Below, piece by piece: positions 1 to 5,891 of a stretch of DNA of 6,971 nt. The notes under the pieces are model-generated. The model was not told where the DNA came from. It made no database searches and was given only the letters and a program-made list of their open reading frames with translations. Positions within the stretch are counted from its first letter, which is position 1, and every line of letters starts with the position of its first letter. Source of the DNA: Oscillospiraceae bacterium (lineage in GTDB: Bacteria; Bacillota; Clostridia; Oscillospirales; Acutalibacteraceae); assembly GCA_028706415.1 (NCBI GenBank), contig JAQWBK010000057.1, positions 2,966-9,936 of the forward strand, read 5' to 3'. A program made the translations under genes and the position numbers.

Positions 1-168
1 TTAATATGTTGTACATTTTTTATTTACGGTTATTACACAAGCAGGGTTTATCATATAATCATACCGTGAAAGGGGGCAACGGATAATCGGTTCGGGTTAT
101 ATATTATACTGATTCCTCATTAAAACCTTAACAATAAATCCGCACAAAAACCCATACATCAAAACTTT

Positions 169-196
169 TTGCTTGATTTTTTGGAAGTTTTATAAT
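169..196 (+). promoter_or_regulatory. Putative sigma-A promoter of the Usp-like gene
   Basis: A perfect -10 TATAAT (191-196) is preceded after 16 bp by TTGCTT (169-174), a moderate -35. Transcription would start near 203 and give an untranslated leader of about 85 nt. The surrounding DNA is AT-rich, so chance -10 matches are common and the -35 is the weaker half of the assignment. Confidence 0.45.
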
Positions 197-244
197 CGGA
201 ATTAGTAGTATTATTACCCGAAGATTTTATTATGTAAAAAGTAT

Positions 245-269
245 CCCGCCTCCTTGTTAAAGTGGCGGG
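245..269 (+). other. Leader hairpin just before the RBS of the Usp-like gene
   Basis: CCCGCC (245-250) and GGCGGG (264-269) form a perfect 6-bp GC stem with a 13-nt loop. The SD-like AGAAAGGG starts 3 nt after the stem. The loop side contains CCTT (252-255), which could alternatively pair with the AAGG of the SD, so a translation-control role is possible. No U-tract follows, so it is not a plus-strand intrinsic terminator. Confidence 0.35.
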
Positions 270-287
270 TTCAGAAAGGGCATGGTC

Positions 288-713
288 ATGGTAATGAATA
301 ACATACCTAATGACAACATTCTGGTTTGTGTGACCGATCAGCTATCCTGCGAACGGCTGATACGCACCGGAGCTGAGATTGCAAAAGAAAAGGGTGTCCC
401 CGTTCAGGTTGTCAGTGTCCTTCCTGAGGCCTTGGTTTCTGATAACACCGCTTTTATTATGCAAAAGTTATATAATACGGCGAACTCCTTGGGGGCAGAA
501 ATGACCTTCTATTTCAATAGTGACCCGGCATTAACCGTGGTTGTTCATGCAAAGAAAAGCGGTGCAACCCATATTGTAAGCGGCACGCCGGGTGCAAACA
601 GCACTCTTTTTTTCGAAACCATAAAAAGTTTGCTGCCCGACCTACCGATTACCATAATCAACACCGAAAACCATTTATACACCTTTCCCGCAATTCATTC
701 GGTAATGAAATAA
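288..713 (+). CDS. Universal stress protein (UspA/KdpD-type Usp domain), small stand-alone
   Basis: A small soluble cytoplasmic protein of about 141 residues that appears to be a single universal-stress-protein domain of the type found in the middle of KdpD sensor kinases. The start reads ILVCVTDQLSCERLIRTG (first beta strand and helix), followed by an AKEKGVPVQVVSVLP strand. The end reads SGTPGANSTLFFETIKSL then LPDLPITII, the usual final helix and strand. The G-2x-G of the nucleotide-binding loop is present (GTPG), but the canonical downstream G-S/T is absent, so ATP binding is uncertain. Three in-frame ATGs lie at 282, 288 and 294. The SD AGAAAGGG (273-280) is 1, 7 and 13 nt from them, so 288 is chosen. 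The gene stands alone, converging on the membrane-protein gene with a 43-bp gap and no clear terminator. The specific role is unknown; stress response or signalling is inferred from the family. Confidence 0.75.
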   Translation: MVMNNIPNDNILVCVTDQLSCERLIRTGAEIAKEKGVPVQVVSVLPEALVSDNTAFIMQKLYNTANSLGAEMTFYFNSDPALTVVVHAKKSGATHIVSGTPGANSTLFFETIKSLLPDLPITIINTENHLYTFPAIHSVMK

Positions 714-756
714 CATATTAATAAAAGTATTTAAGGTATAAGAATGACCGTGAATA

Positions 757-2559
757 TTAATCATTTCTCTTAAGAATCCAATACAAACCTTTTTTGTGCT
801 CTACGGTTTCGTATCCTCTGTTTTTATATTCTTGTGCAACTGTATTTGAGTGGCCTTCAGCAATATCAATTACAATATATTCGGCGTTAACAGCTTCCTC
901 AACATTTTCGCTGTATTGTATGTCGTATATTACCTTTCTTGACGAAAGCTTAGGGACGAAAAATCCCGACGCCCGAACCGTCGCATCCTCGGGAATCGCC
1001 TCTAGTGCCATATTAATCTGTTTAATATTATCATGTTTATTAATATAAGTTTTTATATTATCGGTATATCCTCCCAACTGTGATATAAATAATATTACCG
1101 AGGCAGCCACCATAAATGTTATGCCGTATTTTTTAAAGTTTTTGCCAAGATGAGGGATGTTTAGAATTGCCAGATAATAAAAAAACGCCAGAGTACCAAA
1201 ATTATATTGAAAATATATTGAATGCTGATAGGGATAATCACTTAAAAGATTAACCACCAAAAAAGGAATTAAAAGAAGCAACTGTGAAAGATTACGATTT
1301 AACAAAGGTAAAAAGGCCAGCGGGAGCAGCATAATAAGCATATATAATATCTTTTCTTGAACAAAGACCTCGGTTATTAAATATGCAGGGTTTAATATTA
1401 CGGTTCTTACCGCACTTAATAGCCCCCACTCCTGATTGCTTATAAAGTTCCCATAACGGCCTATCATGGCACCATCACCAAAATTATTAAGATATGATAT
1501 TGCAAGCAGAAAATATGTCACACAGAAGGAAAAAAGTGTGATTCCATGTTTAAATTCTTTTTTTGAAAAGAACAAATATAGAGCGATACAGGCAACATAT
1601 AAAGCAGCATCTTCTTTTACAAGACAGGTCAATAAAGCAAATATGTATGCAAACTTCCATTGTTTATTGTCGGTAAAATATAATAGCCATAATACAAGGG
1701 GAGCAAGAAACATATTCTCATGAATATCGTAAAAACAACTACCGCCGAGGCCCGGATGGAAGCAGAAGGAAATACATATTACTGCAATTACTTTATAAGA
1801 CAGCTTATGGCGGCGGGCTATCAGGAACAACGGAATAACCGCACTTGCGACAACCAAGGCTTGCATTATCTGTAGGTATACAGGTGATGAAAATATAAAA
1901 TAACCGGGTAGCAACACATAAAACATCGGGGATAAATGAACTGCAAAATGAGACAGCAATTCGCTTCGCTCGCATGTTGTATTTGGAAGCATGGTTTCTT
2001 TCATATAGTAAAACATCTGTGAAAAAATGCCCATATCATATGTAGATGTAGAATAATTCAAATATCTTAATGTTGTCAAACCGCCTACATAAATCACGAA
2101 GAAGGCGGCCGCTGCCGATACAACAATCACGGCTTTTTTTACACTAAACTTCATGCCTGTTAAATTTAGCTTATCATCCCGCATCAGATAATAACCCACA
2201 ATAGAGATAAACAAAAGCAACCCAAATATAAAATATATGTGTCTATTCCTAAACGCCAAAGATAAACCATAACATGCAACCGAAACTGCAAGTAAATAGG
2301 CGTCAGAATTAAAGGTGGCAAATCTCCTTATAATAGACAGCAACGACATAATTATTAACCCGCCAAGCAAGTAATTGACGGTGTTAATCTTTGTTACAAA
2401 ATCAATTGTATCAAAACCTATCGGAGTTGTTGCTATACTTATTATACCCAGAACAGATAGTGTCGATATAATGCGCATAAGTATATGTTGATTAAAAATA
2501 ACATTGTATAATTTTTCTGCGCATGAGCAGAATTTCAGCTTCAAGTCAATCCCCCTCAT
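757..2559 (-). CDS. DUF2079 family polytopic membrane protein (GT-C-like)
   Basis: A membrane protein of up to 600 residues with many hydrophobic segments and a soluble C-terminal tail of about 95 residues (from about 505). Residues about 160-500 carry DUF2079 hallmarks: YDMGIFSQ (174-181), HFAVHLSP (204-211), FHPG then YDIHEN (267-282), and LVKEDAALY (313-321). DUF2079 proteins are thought to relate to GT-C glycosyltransferases using lipid-linked sugars at the outer membrane face, but no substrate is established, so the activity is inferred. The ATG at 2559 has no SD ahead of it. An in-frame TTG at 2544-2542 sits 6 nt after AGGGGG (2556-2551) and may be the real start, giving 595 residues; the ATG is kept as the outer limit. 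The nearest promoter is at 2766-2794, implying a leader of about 200 nt that includes the structured RNA. The 3' end converges on the Usp-like gene. Confidence 0.85.
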   Translation of the reverse strand: MRGIDLKLKFCSCAEKLYNVIFNQHILMRIISTLSVLGIISIATTPIGFDTIDFVTKINTVNYLLGGLIIMSLLSIIRRFATFNSDAYLLAVSVACYGLSLAFRNRHIYFIFGLLLFISIVGYYLMRDDKLNLTGMKFSVKKAVIVVSAAAAFFVIYVGGLTTLRYLNYSTSTYDMGIFSQMFYYMKETMLPNTTCERSELLSHFAVHLSPMFYVLLPGYFIFSSPVYLQIMQALVVASAVIPLFLIARRHKLSYKVIAVICISFCFHPGLGGSCFYDIHENMFLAPLVLWLLYFTDNKQWKFAYIFALLTCLVKEDAALYVACIALYLFFSKKEFKHGITLFSFCVTYFLLAISYLNNFGDGAMIGRYGNFISNQEWGLLSAVRTVILNPAYLITEVFVQEKILYMLIMLLPLAFLPLLNRNLSQLLLLIPFLVVNLLSDYPYQHSIYFQYNFGTLAFFYYLAILNIPHLGKNFKKYGITFMVAASVILFISQLGGYTDNIKTYINKHDNIKQINMALEAIPEDATVRASGFFVPKLSSRKVIYDIQYSENVEEAVNAEYIVIDIAEGHSNTVAQEYKNRGYETVEHKKGLYWILKRND

Positions 2560-2569
2560 TATTTAAAAT

Positions 2570-2759
2570 CCCCGGGGCTTCTCAAGCCCACCGACGACAA
2601 CAACGCTGTATGGCGGAAAACAGACCGCAAAGATTTCTTGATTTTTACTTGAGAGCAATAAAGAATAATAAATCCATTAATTCACACGGCAACCCGCCGA
2701 GTCAAGGCTACTCCATAACCTGTGTGAGCGTTTTCATTACTTTACATTAGTCGTATGTG
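2570..2759 (-). ncRNA. Structured RNA upstream of DUF2079 gene (raiA-motif-like, family unconfirmed)
   Basis: Read on the minus strand, this stretch has a dense set of mutually compatible helices. A closing stem pairs AACGCT (2732-2727) with AGCGTT (2607-2602). Inside it lie a three-way-junction stem TCACA (2727-2723) with TGTGA (2696-2692), an arm AGGTTA/TAGCCT with loop TGGAG, and an arm CGGC/GCCG. A separate hairpin is GCGG/CCGC (2628-2625 with 2616-2613). Downstream is GGGCTT-GAG-AAGCCC (2589-2575). A seven-base stretch TCTCAAG (2654-2648) is complementary to CTTGAGA (2586-2580), suggesting a pseudoknot or switch. A promoter directly precedes it. The size (about 190 nt) and look resemble the raiA-motif RNA common in Clostridia, but that name comes from memory and is not verified. 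It may be a free RNA or a 5' leader. The 75-residue plus-strand frame across it is not credible as a gene. Confidence 0.55.
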
Positions 2760-2765
2760 TTTTTT

Positions 2766-2794
2766 ATTATACACTCTTTACAATTAAAAGCCAA
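2766..2794 (-). promoter_or_regulatory. Sigma-A promoter for the structured RNA / DUF2079 transcript
   Basis: On the minus strand TTGGCT (2794-2789, 4 of 6 matches to TTGACA) is followed after exactly 17 bp by a perfect TATAAT (2771-2766). The predicted start is near 2759, just upstream of the first helix of the structured RNA and about 200 nt ahead of the membrane-protein start. It lies just downstream of the marR terminator, as expected for a new transcription unit. Confidence 0.6.
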
Positions 2795-2811
2795 TAAACA
2801 AACTGGAAAAC

Positions 2812-2848
2812 AAAAAAGTTACTGCACTTAATTTTGCAATAACTTTTT
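2812..2848 (-). terminator. Intrinsic terminator of marR (possibly bidirectional)
   Basis: Minus-strand stem GTTATTGCA (2843-2835) pairs with TGCAGTAAC (2826-2818) around an 8-nt loop with one G-U pair, followed by a run of six T (2817-2812). It starts 16 nt after the marR stop codon. The opposite side carries five T (2844-2848), so it could also stop plus-strand transcripts. Confidence 0.85.
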
Positions 2849-2864
2849 GTTTTGCATGGTTATT

Positions 2865-3340
2865 TTAAAGAACATCATTGGCAATGCTTTTTGAATTGTT
2901 CATATTTTCGGTACGAAAAAAAACTTTTAAATTTCCCATTGCACGGCTTAATATCTCGATTTCCTGGGGTGACAGTTGTTCCGATACCGCCTTAACCATA
3001 CGCCTGTGAAAACGGCGATGAACATAGGAAAGAGAACGCCCGTAATCGGTTAGACGGACACGGACAACCCGACGGTCTTGTCCCGCACGCTCCCGTATAA
3101 CCAATCCTTTTTTTCGAGCCTGTTGATTGCAATGGTCATGGTACTGGCCGTAACCATCATGGCTGCTGCAAGCTCGGACACCGTGCGCGGTTCACCCTCA
3201 CCAATAGCATCCAGTGTATGCATCTCATTGACTGTGGCTGTATTGCCCGAAACCAGTTTTAGAGACTGTTCCTCAACCTTTAGTATTTCATTGAAGGTAT
3301 CCACCAGCAGGTGGTTAAGCACCTCTAAATTCTTGTCCAT
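2865..3340 (-). CDS. MarR family winged-helix regulator, FabT-like, frame split at an A7 run
   Basis: Two overlapping frames together encode one complete MarR protein of 158 residues. The first gives the N-terminal dimer helix, the MHTLDAIG signature (40-47) and the recognition helix region ending NRLEKK (to residue 78). The second continues GLVIRERAGQDRRVVRVRLT (the wing, with DRR at 89-91) and the C-terminal dimer helices. The join requires a -1 shift at GAA AAA AAG (3115-3107). Without it translation ends at a TAA (3052-3050) after 18 unrelated residues, leaving 96 residues with no wing. The ATG at 3340 is chosen because GGGGG lies about 7 nt upstream; the ATG at 3370 lacks an SD. The FabT-like signature suggests fatty-acid or membrane control, but no fab genes are nearby. 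Its promoter and palindromic operator imply autoregulation. It may be a pseudogene, an assembly error or a programmed frameshift. Confidence 0.75.
3046..3104 (-). other. Imperfect RNA stem directly after the marR slippery site
   Basis: Minus-strand bases 3104-3093 pair with 3057-3046 over 12 positions, with one mismatch and one G-U pair. Inside, GGACAA (3083-3078) pairs with TTGTCC (3067-3062). The outer stem starts 2 nt after the heptamer, or 4 nt counting from the first G-C pair, slightly less than the usual 5-9 nt spacer. The zero-frame TAA lies in its 3' arm. The stem is visible; a role as a frameshift stimulator is inferred. Confidence 0.4.
3107..3113 (-). other. Slippery heptamer A AAA AAG in marR
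   Basis: In the zero frame the codons are GAA AAA AAG, so bases 3113-3107 are exactly the X XXY YYZ heptamer used in bacterial -1 frameshifting (the E. coli dnaX type). A one-base backward slip makes the next codons GGA TTG GTT, which restores the conserved MarR wing. The same outcome would arise from RNA polymerase adding one A to the A7 run, or from a lost A in the DNA or assembly. Confidence 0.5.
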
Positions 3341-3384
3341 TAGTTGCCCCCGTTCAAACCTTATCCCCATAATTCGACATGTTA

Positions 3385-3413
3385 ATTTTAGATTATTCTA
3401 AAGCATATGTCAA
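3385..3413 (-). promoter_or_regulatory. marR promoter (consensus -35)
   Basis: On the minus strand a perfect TTGACA (3413-3408) is followed after 17 bp by TAAAAT (3390-3385). The start would be near 3378, giving a leader of about 37 nt to the ATG at 3340. Only about 8 nt would precede the ATG at 3370, which also favours the 3340 start. It lies in the 83-bp gap after the ABC-F gene, so marR is not dependent on ABC-F transcription. Confidence 0.75.
3387..3402. promoter_or_regulatory. Palindromic operator, probable MarR autoregulatory site
   Basis: TTTAGA-TTAT-TCTAAA is a perfect 16-bp palindrome. It overlaps most of the marR -10 and the adjacent part of the spacer. TTAGA-type inverted repeats of this size are typical MarR-family sites, and the location would let the protein block its own promoter. 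Binding by this particular protein is inferred. Confidence 0.6.
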
Positions 3414-3453
3414 CAATTCCGTTATTATATTCTGCGAATAATTTTAAATTATA

Positions 3454-5370
3454 TTAATATTGCATAATTTTGGATTGAAGCTGCTCCCATTCCTCCATAA
3501 GCCGCTCCAGTTTTGCATTTTTTTGCTCCAACTGCTCGGTTAATTTCATTATTTTGGAATAATCTGTGGACACCTCATCACTGCAAAGCTGCATATTAAG
3601 CTCATTTATTACCGCTTCCACCCCGGCAATTTCATCCTCGTTGCGGCTGATTTTAGTTTTCAGTCGGCGGCGGGCGGAATCCTGCTGTAGCCGCTGTTTA
3701 TAACTGTTTTCTTTTGATGACTTAATCTGCTCGGAATTTGGCTCGAGCAAATCTGACTTCTGTTTTTGCATTTCCTCGATAAAAGCATCATAATTGCCCT
3801 CAAAGGAGAGGCAGCCGTTGGGGGTTAAATATAACACACGGCTTGCGCAGCGATTTATTAAATATCGATCATGGGATACTATAAAGGTTGTTCCGTTATA
3901 TCCCGTCAGGGCCTCCTCAAGAGCTTCGCGGGAGGCTATATCGAGATGATTGGTGGGCTCGTCTAACAGCAGCAGATTGTCGCGTGCCATCATCAGCTTC
4001 AAGAGCAACAACCTTGCCCGCTCTCCCCCGCTGAGCTGATAGATAGGTTTAAACACATGGTCGCTGCGAAACAGAAATGCCGCAAGTGCGTTTCTGAGCT
4101 CGGTTTGCGACCGCTCGGGATAGGCGTCCCAGACCTCGTCAATTACCGTCTTAGCGGTATCGGGTATCGACTGTGTCTGGTCATAATATCCCACGCTTAT
4201 CTTTGCACCCAGCCTAACGCCCCCGCTTATCGGGTTTAGCTGACCGTTCATGATTTTAAGCAAAGTGGTTTTCCCGCAGCCGTTGGGCCCGAGCAGAAAA
4301 ACACGCTCCCCTCTTCTGACCGAAAAGCTCACATCATTAAACAGCCGACGCTCAGCAAAGCTCATCGAAAGCCGCTCTGCATTTACAACCTCGTTACCCC
4401 CTGTAACCCGCACCGAAAAATTAAAGTTTATTTCGGGTGAATTACTTTCGGGGGTTACCAGTCTCCCCTTAATTCTTTCCAGCATTTTTTCTTTGCTTTC
4501 GGCGGCTCGGATACTTTTTTCACGGTTGAACTGCTTCAGCTTTGTTATGCTGTCCTCTACACGGTTAATCTCCCTTACCGCAACCTTAAAATGCTTTTCA
4601 TCCGCTTTGCGTTGCTCATCACGGAGTGCCTTATGTGTCGAATAGTTACCGTTAGAGAAATAAAACTTACCGTTGGCGATTTCCATGGTTTTTTCCGTTA
4701 CCCGGTCAAGGAAATAACGGTCATGGGAAATAATCATTACCGCTCCGGTAAATGCCTGCAAATACCCCTCCAGCCATTCCACCGACTGAATATCCAGGTG
4801 GTTTGTGGGTTCATCAAGCAAAAGTAAATTTGTATCTGAAAGCAAAAGACGCGACATGGCCGCCTTGGACCGCTGCCCACCGCTTAGTGAAGACATGGGC
4901 TGTGTGAATGCAGCCTCGTCAAAGCCAAGACCCAAAAGGGTTGCGCGTATACGGCTTTTATAGGTAAGCCCTCCTGCAAATGCAATCCGTTCGGTCAATA
5001 TATGCTGCCGTTCTATCAGAGTTGTATCTCCGGTTTCACTACCTTGAAGGCGGGCATTAATATCCTCCAACTCATGTTCCATTTTTATAACAGGGACAAA
5101 AACCTTTTCGGTCTGCTCATACAGGGTGCATTTTTCATCCACCCCGGCATGCTGTTCCATATATCCCACGCGAACATCCCGCGAAAATGCCAGCCCGCCT
5201 CGGTCAGGGCTGTATTCCCCGGTAAGAATTCTTAAAAGGGTGGTTTTACCACAACCGTTATCGCCGACCAGCCCGATTTTATCGCGGTCGCCCACTTCAA
5301 ATCCTACGCCGTCGAATAAAACGCGTTCACCGAAATTCTTGTTTAAATTATGAACAGTCAAAAGTGCCAT
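3454..5370 (-). CDS. ABC-F family ATPase (YdiF/Uup-like translation factor)
   Basis: A 638-residue soluble ABC-F protein with two nucleotide-binding domains and no membrane segments. Domain 1 has Walker A GDNGCGKT (36-43), signature LSGGQ (162-166), Walker B LLLLDE with EPTNHLD (182-193) and switch SHD (215-217). Domain 2 has GPNGCGKT (361-368), LSGGE (446-450), LLLLDEPTNHLD (466-477) and SHD (499-501). The charged linker at about 245-315 is the region that reaches the ribosomal P-site tRNA in ABC-F factors. A C-terminal coiled coil at about 555-638 matches the YdiF/Uup subtype in arrangement and length. Members bind the ribosomal E site and relieve stalling; some give antibiotic resistance, but nothing here identifies a resistance subtype. 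The ATG at 5370 begins the conserved ALLTVHNLNKNF strand; the GGG of an AAAAGGG lies 11 nt upstream, rather far. It is followed by marR after 83 bp, and a MITE-like element sits 28 bp upstream. Confidence 0.93.
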   Translation of the reverse strand: MALLTVHNLNKNFGERVLFDGVGFEVGDRDKIGLVGDNGCGKTTLLRILTGEYSPDRGGLAFSRDVRVGYMEQHAGVDEKCTLYEQTEKVFVPVIKMEHELEDINARLQGSETGDTTLIERQHILTERIAFAGGLTYKSRIRATLLGLGFDEAAFTQPMSSLSGGQRSKAAMSRLLLSDTNLLLLDEPTNHLDIQSVEWLEGYLQAFTGAVMIISHDRYFLDRVTEKTMEIANGKFYFSNGNYSTHKALRDEQRKADEKHFKVAVREINRVEDSITKLKQFNREKSIRAAESKEKMLERIKGRLVTPESNSPEINFNFSVRVTGGNEVVNAERLSMSFAERRLFNDVSFSVRRGERVFLLGPNGCGKTTLLKIMNGQLNPISGGVRLGAKISVGYYDQTQSIPDTAKTVIDEVWDAYPERSQTELRNALAAFLFRSDHVFKPIYQLSGGERARLLLLKLMMARDNLLLLDEPTNHLDIASREALEEALTGYNGTTFIVSHDRYLINRCASRVLYLTPNGCLSFEGNYDAFIEEMQKQKSDLLEPNSEQIKSSKENSYKQRLQQDSARRRLKTKISRNEDEIAGVEAVINELNMQLCSDEVSTDYSKIMKLTEQLEQKNAKLERLMEEWEQLQSKIMQY

Positions 5371-5398
5371 CAGGTTCTATTCCCTTTTAATAATTTTA

Positions 5399-5555
5399 GG
5401 TCACCTCTAAAAACCTGTTTTGAACGGATTCCGAGCAGAATTTTTGTCGGACAAGGAAAGCCGACGAAGCAAGGCTTTCCGCCTTACGAGGAGGTTTGAC
5501 GCAGTCCGGCGGAAATTGTGCCGGAAGACACCGGAAGGGGTTTTTAGAGGTGACC
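5399..5555. mobile_element. MITE-like non-coding element with perfect 18-nt terminal inverted repeats
   Basis: AGGTCACCTCTAAAAACC (5398-5415) is repeated as its exact reverse complement at 5539-5556. The interior has no gene but several nested palindromes: GGAAAGCC (5455-5462) with GGCTTTCC (5473-5480), TTTCCGCC (5476-5483) with GGCGGAAA (5508-5515), and TCCGGC (5505-5510) with GCCGGA (5520-5525). Taking the ends as GGTCACC/GGTGACC, both sides are flanked by TTTA (5395-5398 and 5556-5559), which would fit a 4-bp target duplication. The last A and first T overlap the 18-nt repeat, and AT-rich flanks make a chance match possible. The size, the ends and the lack of a gene fit a MITE mobilised by a transposase elsewhere. 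No transposase is seen in this window. Confidence 0.65.
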
Positions 5556-5586
5556 TTTATATTTGCATAGTAGAGTATACCATATA

Positions 5587-5638
5587 AACCCCTAAATCAA
5601 CAATCCCTCGACCAAAAAGTCGGGGGATTGTCGGGGTT
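5587..5638. repeat. Compact GC hairpin, terminator- or attenuator-like
   Basis: An inner stem pairs 5600-5612 with 5619-5631 (13 bp including one G-T pair) around a CAAAAA loop. An outer stem AACCCC (5587-5592) pairs with GGGGTT (5633-5638) across an unpaired TAAATCA on the left side. No good U-tract follows on either strand and no gene runs into it, so a simple terminator role is doubtful. It could be an attenuator in a long ABC-F leader. Confidence 0.5.
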
Positions 5639-5651
5639 AAATTTCTTATTC

Positions 5652-5752
5652 ATACTAATTTCGATTAGAAACATGCCAACTGAGCCGTGACAGCCATTCT
5701 GCCCGGTTGCCGCGGCTCTGTTGGCTGGAATGTTTCTTATTGAAATTAGTAT
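5652..5752. repeat. 101-bp near-continuous imperfect hairpin
   Basis: Bases 5652-5674 pair with 5752-5730 (22 of 23, one of them G-T). Then 5675-5686 pair with 5725-5714 (11 of 12). Then 5687-5695 pair with 5713-5705 (8 of 9, two of them G-T), closing a 9-nt loop. The only asymmetry is an extra TGGA at 5726-5729. In all, about 41 pairs form in one hairpin. The outer ends ATACTAATTTC/GAAATTAGTAT look like inverted ends of a small repeat. A 9-nt direct repeat TTTCTTATT occurs just outside the left end (5642-5650) and within the right arm (5733-5741). No function can be assigned. Confidence 0.65.
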
Positions 5753-5829
5753 CAAAAGCTGCTAATACTGTTCTCAAGTAAAAGGTGAGACAAAATTTGC
5801 GAAGATGTACTCTCGGGGCATGATATAAA

Positions 5830-5891
5830 TACATACTAATAGAATTATATGTACAATTTAATTTGCTATATATGCATATAATATTGCAAAT
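5830..5891. promoter_or_regulatory. AT-rich inverted repeats upstream of the AraC promoter
   Basis: Three perfect inverted repeats cluster here: TACATA/TATGTA (5830-5835 and 5848-5853), the 12-bp palindrome TATATGCATATA (5869-5880), and ATTTGC/GCAAAT (5861-5866 and 5886-5891), the last reaching into the -35. They may be operators for the AraC gene. AraC-family proteins often use direct repeats instead, and AT-rich DNA forms palindromes easily. Confidence 0.3.

Larger units (their letters stand above)
1..281. other. AT-rich non-coding region upstream of the Usp-like gene
   Basis: No convincing reading frame, tRNA or rRNA is visible here. The only supportable elements are a sigma-A-like promoter at about 169-196 and a small hairpin at 245-269, both reading toward the gene that starts at 288. 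A TATAAT at 54-59 exists but lacks a good -35 at normal spacing. The left edge may be the tail of an intergenic region belonging to an upstream gene outside the window. Confidence 0.5.

Noticed and set aside
83..103. GGTTCGGG resembling a tRNA T-loop
   Set aside because: No acceptor, D or anticodon stems around it.
249..255. Perfect AAGGAGG on the minus strand
   Set aside because: No start codon or frame follows at a usable distance on that strand.
694..709. TTCATT-CGGT-AATGAA hairpin at the end of the Usp-like gene as a terminator
   Set aside because: Only 6 AT-rich pairs, inside the coding end, with no T-tract after it.
2523..2750. 75-residue plus-strand frame across the structured RNA
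   Set aside because: It overlaps the 5' end of the membrane-protein gene and is antisense to the structured RNA. It has no SD or domain; any apparent conservation would come from the RNA.
3078..3401. 107-residue plus-strand frame opposite marR
   Set aside because: It is antisense to conserved MarR coding sequence and to the marR promoter. The protein is a Ser/Thr-rich shadow.
4250..4645. 131-residue plus-strand frame opposite the ABC-F gene
   Set aside because: It is fully antisense to a gene with all its motifs intact, is low-complexity and Ser/Leu-rich, and has no RBS.
5398..5752. CRISPR array or tandem repeats in the inverted-repeat-rich intergenic region
   Set aside because: The repeats are inverted and different from one another. 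There are no regularly spaced direct repeats and no cas genes.
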